Assembly (NCBI RefSeq): GCF_031880315.1
Contig: NZ_CP134771.1
Location: 3,436,501 to 3,500,500, forward strand
From: Pseudomonas baltica
GTDB taxonomy: Bacteria; Pseudomonadota; Gammaproteobacteria; Pseudomonadales; Pseudomonadaceae
Direction of reading: 5' to 3'
DNA: 64,000 nt
The notes beneath the pieces were generated by a model. It saw only the letters and a program-made list of their open reading frames with translations. It had not been told where the DNA came from and did no database searches. The translations under genes were made by a program, and so were the position numbers. Positions 20,785 to 31,432 of the stretch are shown here, in pieces (position 1 is the first letter of the stretch; each line of letters starts with the position of its first letter).

Positions 20785-22617
20785 ATGTGTGGAATCGTCG
20801 GCGCCATCGCTGAGCGCAACATCACGGCCATCCTCCTCGAAGGCCTGAAACGTCTTGAATACCGCGGCTACGACAGCGCCGGCGTGGCAGTCGTCAGCAA
20901 CGATGGCCAACTGCAACGCCGCCGCCGTACCGGCAAGGTCAGCGAACTCGAAGCCTCCCTGGCCGCTGAACCGCTGGTCGGCAAGCTCGGTATCGCCCAC
21001 ACCCGCTGGGCTACCCATGGCGCGCCCAACGAACGCAACGCCCATCCGCACTTCTCCGGTGACGTTGGCGTTGTGCACAACGGCATCATCGAGAACCACG
21101 AAGCGCTGCGCGAGCTGCTGAGTGCCCAGGGTTACATCTTCGCCTCCGAGACCGACACCGAAGTCATCGCCCACCTGCTCCACCACACCCTGAAAACCGT
21201 GCCGGACATCGCCGATGCCCTCAAGGCCACGGTCAAGCAACTGCACGGCGCCTACGGCCTGGCGGCGATCCACTTGGCTCAGCCTGATCGCTTGGTGGCG
21301 GCCCGTAGCGGCAGCCCGCTGGTGATCGGCCTCGGTCTGGGCGAGAACTTCCTCGCCTCCGACCAGTTGGCGCTACGCCAGGTCACCGACCGCTTCATGT
21401 ACCTCGAAGAGGGCGATATCGCCGACATTCGTCGCGACAGCGTGCACATCTGGGACGCCAGCGGCCACGCCGTACAACGCGAAGCCGTGCAGTACCACGA
21501 AGGCGCCGAAGCCGCCGACAAGGGTGAATACCGCCACTTCATGCTCAAGGAAATCCACGAGCAGCCCAAAGTCGTGCAGCGCACCCTCGAAGGCCGCCTC
21601 GGCCAGGACAGCGTACTGGTGCAGGCTTTCGGCCCACAGGCCGCCGAGTTGTTCGCCAAAGTGCGCAACGTGCAGATCGTCGCCTGCGGCACCAGCTACC
21701 ACGCCGGCATGGTCGCCCGTTACTGGCTCGAAGGCCTGGCCGGCATTCCCTGCCAGGTCGAAGTTGCCAGCGAATTCCGCTATCGCCGCGTGGTGGTGCA
21801 GCCCGACACCCTGTTCGTCTCCATCTCCCAGTCCGGCGAAACCGCCGACACCCTGGCCGCCCTGCGCAACGCCAAGGCGCTGGGCTTCCTCGGCAGCCTG
21901 GCGATCTGCAACGTCGGCATCAGCTCGCTGGTCCGCGAATCCGACCTGACCCTGCTCACCCAGGCCGGCCCGGAAATCGGCGTCGCCTCCACCAAGGCCT
22001 TCACCACTCAACTGGTCGCCTTGATGCTGCTGACCCTTTCCATCGGCCAGGTCAAAGGCACCTTGGAGGACGGCGTCGAAGCCGAACTGGTGGCCGAACT
22101 GCGCCGCCTGCCGACCCGCCTCGGCGAAGCCCTGGCCATGGACAGCACCGTCGAAGAAGTCGCCAAACTGTTCGCCGAGAAGCACCACACCCTGTTCCTC
22201 GGCCGCGGCGCGCAGTTCCCGGTAGCGATGGAAGGCGCCCTCAAGCTTAAGGAAATTTCCTACATCCATGCGGAAGCGTACCCGGCCGGCGAACTCAAGC
22301 ATGGCCCATTGGCACTGGTGGATGCCGACATGCCTGTGGTCACCGTGGCGCCGAACAACGAGCTGCTGGAAAAGCTCAAGTCCAACCTGCAGGAAGTCCG
22401 CGCTCGTGGGGGTGAACTAGTAGTGTTTGCGGATGAGCAGGCGCACTTCGCCGATGGGCCGGGGACTCGGGTGGTGGCGATGCCGCATATCCATGATGCG
22501 CTGGCGCCGATTCTGTACACCTTGCCGCTGCAATTGCTGTCGTATTACGTGGCGGTGTTGAAAGGGACGGATGTAGATCAGCCGAGGAATTTGGCGAAGT
22601 CGGTGACGGTGGAGTGA
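20785..22617 (+). CDS. glmS: glutamine-fructose-6-phosphate aminotransferase (isomerizing)
   Basis: First enzyme of amino-sugar synthesis; 610 residues. The glutaminase nucleophile is Cys2 of MCGIVGAI, followed by HTRWATHG; the two SIS domains of the isomerase half show [16 protein letters not shown] and [22 protein letters not shown], and the end is [18 protein letters not shown]. The last ~50 codons form the conserved site bound by TnsD when Tn7 targets this gene. No glmS ribozyme is expected in Pseudomonas and none was seen. The DNA after the stop carries mobile-element remains. Confidence 0.99.
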   Translation: MCGIVGAIAERNITAILLEGLKRLEYRGYDSAGVAVVSNDGQLQRRRRTGKVSELEASLAAEPLVGKLGIAHTRWATHGAPNERNAHPHFSGDVGVVHNGIIENHEALRELLSAQGYIFASETDTEVIAHLLHHTLKTVPDIADALKATVKQLHGAYGLAAIHLAQPDRLVAARSGSPLVIGLGLGENFLASDQLALRQVTDRFMYLEEGDIADIRRDSVHIWDASGHAVQREAVQYHEGAEAADKGEYRHFMLKEIHEQPKVVQRTLEGRLGQDSVLVQAFGPQAAELFAKVRNVQIVACGTSYHAGMVARYWLEGLAGIPCQVEVASEFRYRRVVVQPDTLFVSISQSGETADTLAALRNAKALGFLGSLAICNVGISSLVRESDLTLLTQAGPEIGVASTKAFTTQLVALMLLTLSIGQVKGTLEDGVEAELVAELRRLPTRLGEALAMDSTVEEVAKLFAEKHHTLFLGRGAQFPVAMEGALKLKEISYIHAEAYPAGELKHGPLALVDADMPVVTVAPNNELLEKLKSNLQEVRARGGELVVFADEQAHFADGPGTRVVAMPHIHDALAPILYTLPLQLLSYYVAVLKGTDVDQPRNLAKSVTVE

Positions 22618-22638
22618 TAGCGTCAGGAATAGATCAAC

Positions 22639-22692
22639 TGTTTGTTTTAGAGAATTAAAGCTGTCGCAGGAGAAATAAACCTGTCGCAGGAG
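22639..22692. repeat. tandem 12-mer repeats at the Tn7 attachment position
   Basis: The Tn7 insertion point lies about 22-25 bases after glmS. A TGT, the trinucleotide at Tn7-type ends, occurs exactly there (22639), and two copies of CTGTCGCAGGAG follow at 22661-22672 and 22681-22692, 20 bases apart. This spacing resembles TnsB-site arrays, so a Tn7-like end is possible. The second copy is also similar to Pseudomonas REP cores, so the call is weak. Confidence 0.3.
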
Positions 22693-22791
22693 CCGGTCTG
22701 ATGACTCGAATCGGCCTCTGCCATGCGTTCGCTGGATGCTTGGCATACCGTGCACCCCGTGACTTTCGTGCTAGCCCAGTCGAGCCGGTTG

Positions 22792-23229
22792 ATGCTGCTC
22801 CGAATTCAAAAAAATGAATCCTTGCGTTCCTTTGTGGAACGTAGTCGCTTTATTCCCAATGCAGGCCTGAGGGACGAAGCCTTTAAGGCTTTGTCTGACT
22901 GGAATTGGAACAGTTACCACGTCAAACTAATCGCGAAGCTACTAGGCTGGGATGGTTGCTATGGGTTCAATAAACTGCTGCATGGGCATACTATCTACCC
23001 TTGGCAGAGCGTTTTGAAGTCAAGATTCAACCAGTCCTACTCGGACCATGAATATATTTCAAATCGCACAGTATTTGCTGCCTTATCGGCCGAAAGATCC
23101 TATTGTCCTGTCTGCGCTAGAGATGACGAGCTACAACTGGGATACTCCTATTGGCGTCGTACGTTTCCTGGAGTGAGAGTATGTGCGAAACACAACGTTT
23201 TGCTACTTTCGGCATGCCAATACTTGTAG
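22792..23229 (+). pseudogene. TniQ/TnsD-like target-selection protein, truncated by an IS
   Basis: The N-terminal ~144 residues of a TniQ-domain protein (MLLRIQKNESLRSFVERS...), the DNA-binding adaptor family that includes Tn7 TnsD. The diagnostic zinc-finger block is complete: YCPVCARDDELQLGYSYWRR followed by FPGVRVCAKHNVLLLSAC. The frame then enters the left inverted repeat of the IS, which supplies a TAG stop after Gln-Tyr-Leu. No continuing TniQ frame is recognisable beyond the IS, so the C-terminal part is lost. Base composition is clearly more AT-rich than glmS. The start at 22792 gives the usual TniQ opening; an upstream ATG at 22723 is open but does not fit the family. No tnsA, tnsB or tnsC remains nearby. 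Confidence 0.8.
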
Positions 23230-23288
23230 TGGTCTACTAACCCCGGACACCTTTTTAGGCGAAAATGATCGCCACACAGAGGTGTTCG

Positions 23289-24451
<1,163 letters not shown>

Positions 24452-24459
24452 CCACTACA

Positions 24460-24791
24460 ATTCGTGGTAAGTGCCGCTTAGTCGCATACCCGAACGGCAT
24501 AACTGTAAGGTCAATACATCATCTAGTGACAGGCAACGTTGCTGGTTAGAGTGGCTGACACAACTCGGCGCTATGCCTTTCTGATCAACAGTGGCGAAAC
24601 CCGACGGCGCGCGAGCGAATCGCGCCGAACTGGCGAAGGTCGACCGACCTTTGAACTGGCCGTCGTTAACGGAGCGATAAAAATGACAAAACGTGATTGG
24701 CGGGTATCTTTGGCGGGCGAATGCAGGGTCGCTCCTGCAGTGGCACCCATAAAATCACGTTTTCCCAGACTCATACCGGTTCCCTATCGAT
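24460..24791. other. gene-free segment right of the IS, probable element remnant
   Basis: About 330 bases without a convincing gene. A TTG-started open frame at 24539-24832 has no recognisable protein features. The segment contains an 11-bp perfect inverted repeat, AAAACGTGATT at 24688-24698 and AATCACGTTTT at 24753-24763, enclosing 54 bases. The origin is unclear: it could be the residue of the element that carried tniQ. Confidence 0.4.
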
Positions 24792-25688
24792 TCACGCTGA
24801 AGTGCGCGCAGGACGCGCGAACATTGCATTGAAAATACGCTGACCATAAAGGCCGACGGCCAGGCCGAGTACGATCAGTACTACCGCCAGTACTTTGCTC
24901 ACCGGCACACTTTCGTCGAACACCACTACCGAGCTGAGCATACCGAAGATCGGCACCAGCAAAGACAGCGGCGCCACTGTAGAGACCGGATAGGTTTTGA
25001 GCAGCGAGTTCCAGATCCAGTAAGCGAACAGCGTGTTGGGATAGACCTGGAACAGGATCGATAACATGGCAGTCGTGTTCACCTGACTTACAAACGCGGT
25101 GTAGCCGGCGCTACCGTTCACCGCGTAATCAAGGATGAACAGCGGAATCGGCGCAAACGCGCTGGACCAGACCAGAAAGCCGAAGACATCCTTGGTGCTG
25201 GCTTTCTTGTTGATGATGTTGGCAACGCTCCAAGACGCCGCGCCCACTAGCACCAGCAATACGCCGGTGAGGCTCACCGAACCGTCACTGATCTTGATGA
25301 TGCACAACAGCCCCGCGAGGGCGATCAACATGCCCAGCACCTGGAAGCGGGTCAGCGCTTCCTTGAACACCCAACTGCCGAGCAGGATGGTGAAGAACGC
25401 GCTGAACTGCAGCACCAGCGAGGCGATGCCCGCCGATAGCCCGGCTTTGATACCCAGATTGACCACGCCCCACAAACCAATGCCGAACACTAGGCCATAG
25501 CCAATGATATAGCGCCACGGCACGTCGGGTTTACGGATGAAGAAGATCGCCGGTAATGCGCACAGACTGAAGCGGATACCCGCCAGGATGAACGGATCGA
25601 CGGTGGCCAGTCCCAGTTTGATCACCGAGAAATTCACACCCCAGATTGCCGTTATCAATACAGCCAACACTACGTGTAGTGGTTTCAT
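24792..25688 (-). CDS. EamA/DMT-family exporter
   Basis: Inner-membrane transporter of 298 residues with ten predicted helices in two EamA repeats (AVLITAIWGVNFSVIKLGL; VGAASWSVANIINKKAS). The closest well-known relatives export O-acetylserine and cysteine or similar amino-acid metabolites, but the substrate here is not shown. It is a single gene with its own promoter in the 247-base gap before the next gene. Confidence 0.88.
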   Translation of the reverse strand: MKPLHVVLAVLITAIWGVNFSVIKLGLATVDPFILAGIRFSLCALPAIFFIRKPDVPWRYIIGYGLVFGIGLWGVVNLGIKAGLSAGIASLVLQFSAFFTILLGSWVFKEALTRFQVLGMLIALAGLLCIIKISDGSVSLTGVLLVLVGAASWSVANIINKKASTKDVFGFLVWSSAFAPIPLFILDYAVNGSAGYTAFVSQVNTTAMLSILFQVYPNTLFAYWIWNSLLKTYPVSTVAPLSLLVPIFGMLSSVVVFDESVPVSKVLAVVLIVLGLAVGLYGQRIFNAMFARPARTSA

Positions 25689-25935
25689 GGATTATGTGCC
25701 TTGATGAAGGAGGCTGGTGTCACGCCACAGATATAAGGTTGTGCGCCAGGCGCACACGTACAAACAGGTCGCGACCACATCCGCGCCGCCGACCCGGTTA
25801 CCGACCTCGAGGAACACTAGTGAGTGTGTGCAACGCCATACTGACCTCGGTTGATATTAAAAGTGTGTGTGGCAGATCCACAGTTTCACGCCATCCGTTC
25901 ACTTACGATCGCGAGAAATTTTTAATGCCAGAAAG

Positions 25936-27192
25936 TTATTTTGAAGTCAGTCCCAGGTAGATCCAGTAGAGCAGGGCGCCTGCGCTGATGGCGGCACCCA
26001 ATATACAAACGGTGACCCAGCCAAAGTGTGCATAAGTATAAGTAGCGGCTATTGCACCCAGGCCACTGCCCACCGAATAGAAACACATGTAGGCGCCCAC
26101 CAGTCGGCTTTGTGCATCGGGTCGTGCGGCGAAGATCAGGCTCTGATTGGTGACATGGACGGCCTGCACGGCGAAATCCAGTAACACCACACCCACTACC
26201 ATGGCGAATAATGAGTGTTCAACGAACGCCGTAGGCAGCCAGGACAAGGTCAACAATACCAACGCGACGCCCGTGGTGCGGTTGCCGAGCCCTTGGTCAG
26301 CGAGCCGTCCGGCCCGCGCGGCTGCCAGAGCACCGGCTACACCGGCCAGTCCGAACAAACCAATCTGGGTGTGTGACAGCGACAACGGTGGCGCGCTGAG
26401 CGGCAGTACCATCGACGTCCATAACACGCTGAACGCGGCGAAAACCAGCAAGGCGAAGGTGCCCCGGACACGCAATGTGCGTTCGGTCAGGTACAACTGG
26501 AACACCGATCGCAGCAATTGCCAGTAGCTGCCTTTTGCCGGTGGCGGGGTGGAGGCCGGCATGGTGCGCATCAGCACCAGTGCCATGCCGATCATCAGGG
26601 CGGCCGAAACAAAATAAACACCGCGCCAGCCGGCCAGATCAGCCACTGCACCTGAGACGAAGCGGGCCAGTAGAATCCCAAGCACCACGCCACTGGTAAC
26701 GGTGCCGACGGCTTCGCCACGCTGCTCGGGACTCGCCAGCGAGGCGGCGTAGGCAACCACCACTTGCACCACGACCGCCATCAGGCCCACGAGCACCATT
26801 GCGCCGAGCAACATGCCCCAATCCTGCGACAATCCAACTGCGCACAGGGCCAGAGCTGACAGCAGCATTTGTGTGAGGATAAGTTTCTTGCGATTGAGCA
26901 AATCCCCCAGCGGAACGACGAACAACAATCCGACGGCATAACCCGCTTGTGTGGCGGTCACTACGACACCAATCGTACCCGGCGAAACCGACAGGCTGGC
27001 AGCCATCGATTCCAGTAAAGGCTGAGCGAAGTAGACGTTTGCGACCGCCATGGCGCAGGTAATCGCAAAAAGGAAAGTCTGATAGCGACTGAGCTTGGAG
27101 CTATCCAGGGTTTGGGCCGCTTGAGTGCGCCCACCGCTGGATTTTTCGGCTTCAATGTCCATCTTTGCCGAAGCTTTAGACATTAACGGCAT
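25936..27192 (-). CDS. MFS transporter (drug:H+ antiporter-like)
   Basis: A 418-residue, 12-helix transporter. Motif A is seen in PLGDLLNRKKLILTQ, after VTATQAGYAVGLLFV. The ATG at 27192 is preceded by AAGGA at suitable distance; a longer frame to 27231 lacks an SD. It is divergent from an HxlR-type regulator, the usual arrangement of an efflux pump and its thiol- or electrophile-sensing repressor. The substrate is not known. Confidence 0.9.
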   Translation of the reverse strand: MPLMSKASAKMDIEAEKSSGGRTQAAQTLDSSKLSRYQTFLFAITCAMAVANVYFAQPLLESMAASLSVSPGTIGVVVTATQAGYAVGLLFVVPLGDLLNRKKLILTQMLLSALALCAVGLSQDWGMLLGAMVLVGLMAVVVQVVVAYAASLASPEQRGEAVGTVTSGVVLGILLARFVSGAVADLAGWRGVYFVSAALMIGMALVLMRTMPASTPPPAKGSYWQLLRSVFQLYLTERTLRVRGTFALLVFAAFSVLWTSMVLPLSAPPLSLSHTQIGLFGLAGVAGALAAARAGRLADQGLGNRTTGVALVLLTLSWLPTAFVEHSLFAMVVGVVLLDFAVQAVHVTNQSLIFAARPDAQSRLVGAYMCFYSVGSGLGAIAATYTYAHFGWVTVCILGAAISAGALLYWIYLGLTSK

Positions 27193-27255
27193 CACTCCAT
27201 CCTTGGAAATTCGGTTTCGAAACAAAACCAAGTGGGTCGTTTTTTATCAAACGAA

Positions 27256-27278
27256 GTTGTGAATTACAACCACATGTG
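27256..27278. promoter_or_regulatory. candidate operator between MFS gene and HxlR gene
   Basis: An inverted repeat GTTGT-GAATT-ACAAC (27256-27270) is followed at once by the palindrome CACATGTG (27271-27278), in the middle of the 149-base divergent gap. HxlR-type dimers bind such dyads. Confidence 0.4.
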
Positions 27279-27341
27279 TAAAATATTTTCGTCTGACGTT
27301 AGAACTTTTTTCCTCCCTACTGCGCAGCGTTCAGGAGACCC

Positions 27342-27797
27342 ATGGCCAAACAGCAATTACTGGCCCAGAGCGAATGCCCGGTCGCCCGCGCGCTCGAAGC
27401 AATCGGCGATCGTTGGGTGTTAATGATCATCCGCGACGCATTCGACGATGTACGCCGCTTCAGTGAATTTCAGAAACGTCTTGGTCTCGCCAGGAACATC
27501 CTCACGATCAAGCTCAAAATGCTCGTCGAGTTGGGCGTATTCAGTACCCAGCCCGCATCCGACGGCAGTGCCTACAAAGAATATGTTCTGACGGAAATGG
27601 GGCGCGCGGTGTTTCCCATCGTCGTCAGCATGCGTCAGTGGGGGGAGCGCTACTTGTTCAAAACAGGGGAGAGCTATTCGGTGCTGCTCGACAATGAATT
27701 GTCGAAGCCGGTAGAAACCATCGCGGTATGTTCCACGACGGGCAAGGTGCTGCACCCGGCCGATTGTCATCGGCGGGTCGTCAAGCGTAAGGGTTGA
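27342..27797 (+). CDS. HxlR-family transcriptional regulator
   Basis: Winged-helix regulator of 151 residues. The family hallmark CPVARALEAIGDRWVLMIIRDA is cut here to its core CPVARALEAIGDRW, including the conserved redox- or electrophile-reactive N-terminal cysteine; the recognition part is RFSEFQKRLGLARNILTIKL. The ATG follows AGGAGAC. It most probably represses the divergent MFS gene. A C-terminal tail of about 45 residues beyond the HxlR domain is unassigned. Confidence 0.9.
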   Translation: MAKQQLLAQSECPVARALEAIGDRWVLMIIRDAFDDVRRFSEFQKRLGLARNILTIKLKMLVELGVFSTQPASDGSAYKEYVLTEMGRAVFPIVVSMRQWGERYLFKTGESYSVLLDNELSKPVETIAVCSTTGKVLHPADCHRRVVKRKG

Positions 27798-27911
27798 CGC
27801 AAGTCGAAACGACTAGTCGACAGCGGCGGATTGCCGATTAGATTGGTCCGAATCGCTGCACCGAAAGTAGACCTTGTTGCCACGCTGTCCTAGCCTCCCC
27901 TCGATCCAGGA

Positions 27912-28499
27912 ATGACCATGTTCGAACATCTTGACCTCAACGCGTTGATTGCCACCTACGGCTATTGGGTGATCTTCATAGGCTGCCTGCTGGAAGGCGA
28001 AACGGTTCTGATCCTCAGCGGTATGGCGGCGCACCAGGGCACCCTGCAATGGCCGCTTGTGATCGGCTGCGCCACCTTGGGCGGTATATTCGGCGATCAG
28101 TTGCTGTTCTGGACCGGACGTTATTCCGGAGAGCGTCTGCTGCCCAAACTCAAGCGTCATCAGGCTGCCATCGAACGGGTCGAGGGGCTTATCCAGCGCT
28201 ACCCCACGACCTCTGTCTTCGCCGTTCGCTTCCTCTACGGCATGCGCCTGGTGGGGCCTATGGTGATAGGGGCAAGTGGCCTATCCCCCTGGCGTTTCGC
28301 CCTGATCAACATACTGGGTGCGGCGGTCTGGGCCACCCTGTTCGTCAGCGCCGGCTACTGGGCCGGCGAAGCATTACAGCATTTCTTTGGGGACCTGAAG
28401 CCCTATCGCCTGCCGATTTTCATCGCGGTGGTAGCACTGGTGGCCCTTGCGGCACTGGTCCGGTATTTGCGTCGCCGACGCAAGGCGTCCCACCCCTGA
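27912..28499 (+). CDS. DedA-family membrane protein
   Basis: A 195-residue protein with the DedA pattern: FIGCLLEGETVLILSGMAA near the N-terminus, GGIFGDQLLFWTGRYSGERL, and RFLYGMRLVGPMVIGASGLSPWRF. DedA proteins are flippase-like and affect membrane phospholipid recycling and proton-motive force. Two start codons (27912, 27918) are possible. It is not clearly in an operon. Confidence 0.9.
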   Translation: MTMFEHLDLNALIATYGYWVIFIGCLLEGETVLILSGMAAHQGTLQWPLVIGCATLGGIFGDQLLFWTGRYSGERLLPKLKRHQAAIERVEGLIQRYPTTSVFAVRFLYGMRLVGPMVIGASGLSPWRFALINILGAAVWATLFVSAGYWAGEALQHFFGDLKPYRLPIFIAVVALVALAALVRYLRRRRKASHP

Positions 28500-28559
28500 G
28501 GAAAGCGCTGCATCGGGCGCGAGGCAGCCATGTCGCCAGAGCGAGCGCAATCGTTGCGC

Positions 28560-29411
28560 CTACTTCTCCCACTCCGCCTTCGCAATCATCAACCCATGAT
28601 TCCCCCTGTATGCCGCCCGTTCCGGCGACTTCCAGCCGCCCAGTAGCGCGGCGTCCAGGCGATAAACCTCCACCCCCAAAGGCCGGCACACGCTCAAAGG
28701 ATCCTGCGCATCCGGCCCCCACATCGGCAGCGACAAATCCCCCCCTGGGCACGTCGACAGTGCGCACAACACATCGATCTCGGCAAAAAACTCCAGATAA
28801 TCCCCCTGCTTGGCCGGGCAGGCTTTCATGAAGTACATATCGTCCGCGTTCAACCCGGTGCACTGAAAGATGTTCAGCACGTCATGCACATCGAACTCCG
28901 TCAGCCCATGAGGCAACACGGCACGCGTCAGGTTGGAATGGCAATGATGGTGGAAGTCCTCGCCGGTGAGCATGCGATTGACGTAGGGGTCGCAGCGAGT
29001 GCCCAGCAGGTCGTGCAGGCGGCCGCCGTGTTCGTCGATGCCGTAGTCGGCGAGGCTGTCGTCGGTGATGGTCAGCATCGGCCGCAGGAAGGGCAGGTTC
29101 GACCACAGGCGGTCATAGGTGCTGACATGGGCGCCTTGCAGCTGACGGGTACGCGCCGCCCACATGCGCTCGCGGGGGTCGTTGGCGTTCCACACGTTGA
29201 AGTCGCCCACCTGCGGGCCGATCGGGGTGGTGACGCGGAACACGTGGCCTGCCGGGACCTTCCAGGCGCGGCCAGTGCGGATAGGTACTTCGAACTGCTC
29301 GACCAGGGTGCGGTTGTCCTTGCTGTCGCGGATACGGTCGTAGAACGCTTTGTCGACCTGCAGGGCGCTGCCTTTGCTGACCTGGTAAGCGGCGGGATAG
29401 TCCTTGTACAT
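28560..29411 (-). CDS. DUF1989 protein (urea-carboxylase-associated type)
   Basis: A 283-residue cytosolic protein. The family features are GRAWKVPAGHVFRVTTPIGPQVGDFNVWN (conserved GPQVGD core), HCHSNLTRAV and the CTGLN motif in NIFQCTGLNADDMYFMK; conserved Cys and His suggest a metal site. Relatives lie next to urea carboxylase genes and help remove one-carbon amide nitrogen, but there is no urea carboxylase here. It follows a GntR regulator gene by 15 bases and is very likely controlled by it. No precise reaction can be given. Confidence 0.82.
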   Translation of the reverse strand: MYKDYPAAYQVSKGSALQVDKAFYDRIRDSKDNRTLVEQFEVPIRTGRAWKVPAGHVFRVTTPIGPQVGDFNVWNANDPRERMWAARTRQLQGAHVSTYDRLWSNLPFLRPMLTITDDSLADYGIDEHGGRLHDLLGTRCDPYVNRMLTGEDFHHHCHSNLTRAVLPHGLTEFDVHDVLNIFQCTGLNADDMYFMKACPAKQGDYLEFFAEIDVLCALSTCPGGDLSLPMWGPDAQDPLSVCRPLGVEVYRLDAALLGGWKSPERAAYRGNHGLMIAKAEWEK

Positions 29412-29426
29412 GGTGAGTCCTCTCTT

Positions 29427-30107
29427 TCAGGGGCGGGGAGCGCTACGGAGGATATCCAGCAGCACGGATTCGGAGTCTTCGAGGTAACTGCTCAACGCGT
29501 GCTCGGCCTGCGCTTTGAGGCCGTTGCCCAGCAGGGCGTGAATGTGCCGGTCGCGTTCCAGCCAGGGCTTCTGAAAGCCTTCCTCGCTGGGCGCGTTGGC
29601 GAACACCAGGCGCATCTGTGCGGCGACCTTGGCGAAAAAATCGTCGAACAGCGCACTGCCCATCAGGCCGACGATGTGCTGGTGAAAATGCAGGCTGTGG
29701 GTGCCGAAGGCCTGCCAGTTCTCGCGTTCCTGGGCCAGTTGCGCGGCCTCGATGGCGTCGCCCATCAGGCTCCACTGGTAGTCGCTGAGCGGTTGGCTGG
29801 CCGCAACAGCCTGTAATTCCAGGGTGCGCCGCGCCTTGAAAAGGTCGCGCACATCGTCAACGCCCATGCGCCGCACCATCACGCCCTTGTTGCGCACATA
29901 GCTGGCCAGCCCCTCGCGACCGAGTTGGTGCAGGGCTTCGCGCACGGTATTGCGCGAGACGTTGTAGGCGTTGACCAGCTCGCTTTCGATCAGCGGCATG
30001 CCCGGTATCAGGCGGCCGCCGATGATGTCTTCGCGCAGCTCGATGGCCACCTGATCAGCCAGGGACAAGCGGGAGGGTTTGGATGTATTCACACGGATCT
30101 CTGACAT
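29427..30107 (-). CDS. GntR-family (FadR/FCD) transcriptional regulator
   Basis: A 226-residue regulator. The N-terminal winged helix (DQVAIELREDIIGGRLIPGMPL; LVNAYNVSRNTVREALHQLGREGL) is followed by an all-helical FCD ligand domain (about 85-215) with the metal-binding His residues in HSLHFHQHIVG. It is the first gene of a two-gene unit with the DUF1989 gene, so its ligand is probably an amino or ureido compound handled by that protein. Confidence 0.9.
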   Translation of the reverse strand: MSEIRVNTSKPSRLSLADQVAIELREDIIGGRLIPGMPLIESELVNAYNVSRNTVREALHQLGREGLASYVRNKGVMVRRMGVDDVRDLFKARRTLELQAVAASQPLSDYQWSLMGDAIEAAQLAQERENWQAFGTHSLHFHQHIVGLMGSALFDDFFAKVAAQMRLVFANAPSEEGFQKPWLERDRHIHALLGNGLKAQAEHALSSYLEDSESVLLDILRSAPRP

Positions 30108-30165
30108 TGTTCAACAATCGTCTTTCTACAATGAAGCGATAACCGTGCCACAGGTAATTGCAGAC

Positions 30166-30200
30166 CAAAAAAAACCGGCCCGCACAGGCGGACCGGTTTA
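30166..30200 (-). terminator. rho-independent terminator of the 31.2 kb membrane-protein gene
   Basis: Read on the minus strand: stem ACCGGTCCGC / GCGGGCCGGT with one mismatch, a 4-base loop and then a run of eight T. It starts 16 bases after the stop codon. Confidence 0.85.
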
Positions 30201-30215
30201 TTCACAACTTCAATC

Positions 30216-31205
30216 TTACAGGGTAGCAACCACTACTCGAGGACGGGACGACAGTGCAAACCGCCCAACCCCGAAGCTGAGTGCGCCGCCGATCAGCAGC
30301 ATGATCAAAGTGCCCCAGGCCGCTTTCGACAGGTTCTTCGCCGCTACGTCAGCTGCTTCGCGGGCTTGCTGCTCAGCTTGCTGCTTGAGCTCCTGGACCT
30401 TCGCGACCGCCTGTTGATAAGCCTGCGCGTAGTTATCCACAACCTGCTGCGCTTGCTCGTGGCTCTTGCCGGTGCGTGCGGCAACGATGTTGACCAGCGC
30501 ATCCTTGTCTGCCGCATTCAGCGCAGGCTCACCGGATTTTTGCACGCGGTCGAACCACTGCTTGAGCTGATCGCCTGCTTGAGTAGGATCGTTCGACGCT
30601 TGCGCAGCCGATTGCTTGGCATCGGTGCTGGCCTGATCGGTTTTCTGCTCCAGCGTGGAAGGATCAAGCTCCGCCTTGCCCGACTGTTTCAGCGTGGTAT
30701 CCAGTTGCGACTTCAAGCTGTCCCAATCCAGGCTGATGCCATTCTTGTCGAGCTGCTGCTTGATGCCTTGGCCCACGCCAGGCGCTGCTGCGGCGACGCC
30801 ATCGGCTGCCAGCGACAAGCCTTTACCCGCGATGTTGCCGGCGGTGCCGACCAGGCTCCCAGCCAGGGATGCGAGCAACCAGGTGGTCAGCAGGGTAGTG
30901 ACAGTCCAGCTCAACAGACCGTGCAGGCCACCGCGGTCGGGCGCCGTGCGACCTGCCACCCAGGCACCTACCGCCACGGAGATCAAGGTGCTGACAAACA
31001 ACCAGATGCCAGCGCCCGTGCCAAAGCCGCGCAAGGGGTTGCCCTGCGCCATGGGGTCGACCGCGCTGGCGCCGATTGCAGTGCCGAGCACACTCAGTAC
31101 CAGATAGGTAACCAGTGCGATGGCGCCCCCGGCAAAGACCGAACTCCAAGACACTCGGAAGGGCGAAACAGTGCTTACGGGAGCATTTACGTAGGGTGTA
31201 GTCAT
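30216..31205 (-). CDS. membrane protein of unknown function with coiled-coil middle region
   Basis: A 329-residue protein that was not recognised as a named family. Three or four membrane segments occupy the first ~125 residues (VFAGGAIALVTYLVLSVLGTAIG; GAGIWLFVSTLISVAVGAWVAG; LLSWTVTTLLTTWLLAS). A polar, Ala/Gln/Lys-rich helical region of about 150 residues (SDPTQAGDQLKQWFDRVQ; AYQQAVAKVQELKQQAEQQ) follows, and a last membrane helix (TLIMLLIGGALSFGVGRFAL) with a short tail ends it. The small-residue-rich helices are typical of glycine-zipper proteins. The ATG at 31205 has a GAGGAA SD; a frame open to 31232 does not. It is a single-gene unit with its own terminator. Confidence 0.7.
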   Translation of the reverse strand: MTTPYVNAPVSTVSPFRVSWSSVFAGGAIALVTYLVLSVLGTAIGASAVDPMAQGNPLRGFGTGAGIWLFVSTLISVAVGAWVAGRTAPDRGGLHGLLSWTVTTLLTTWLLASLAGSLVGTAGNIAGKGLSLAADGVAAAAPGVGQGIKQQLDKNGISLDWDSLKSQLDTTLKQSGKAELDPSTLEQKTDQASTDAKQSAAQASNDPTQAGDQLKQWFDRVQKSGEPALNAADKDALVNIVAARTGKSHEQAQQVVDNYAQAYQQAVAKVQELKQQAEQQAREAADVAAKNLSKAAWGTLIMLLIGGALSFGVGRFALSSRPRVVVATL

Positions 31206-31432
31206 GGGCGATTCCTCAGGCATTAAGTACATTCAGCCGCTGCGCCAGGCGCGTCGTCTGGATAGCGAGACAACCCTGTCGGCGTCTCTGCCGTCTGGTG
31301 CGGCATGGATATCAGTCTGCCCGGGCCGCATGCTCGCTGTATTGGCGCATATGCACCCCTGCATCTGGTGCATTCGCACCGACCGCTCCATGCAGGGACT
31401 GCACTAAGCTGCAGGCATCCGGTCCGATAGGC

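Noticed and set aside
24539..24832. 97-residue open frame right of the IS as the missing tniQ end
   Set aside because: It starts with TTG, has no TniQ or TnsD features and runs into the convergent eamA gene.
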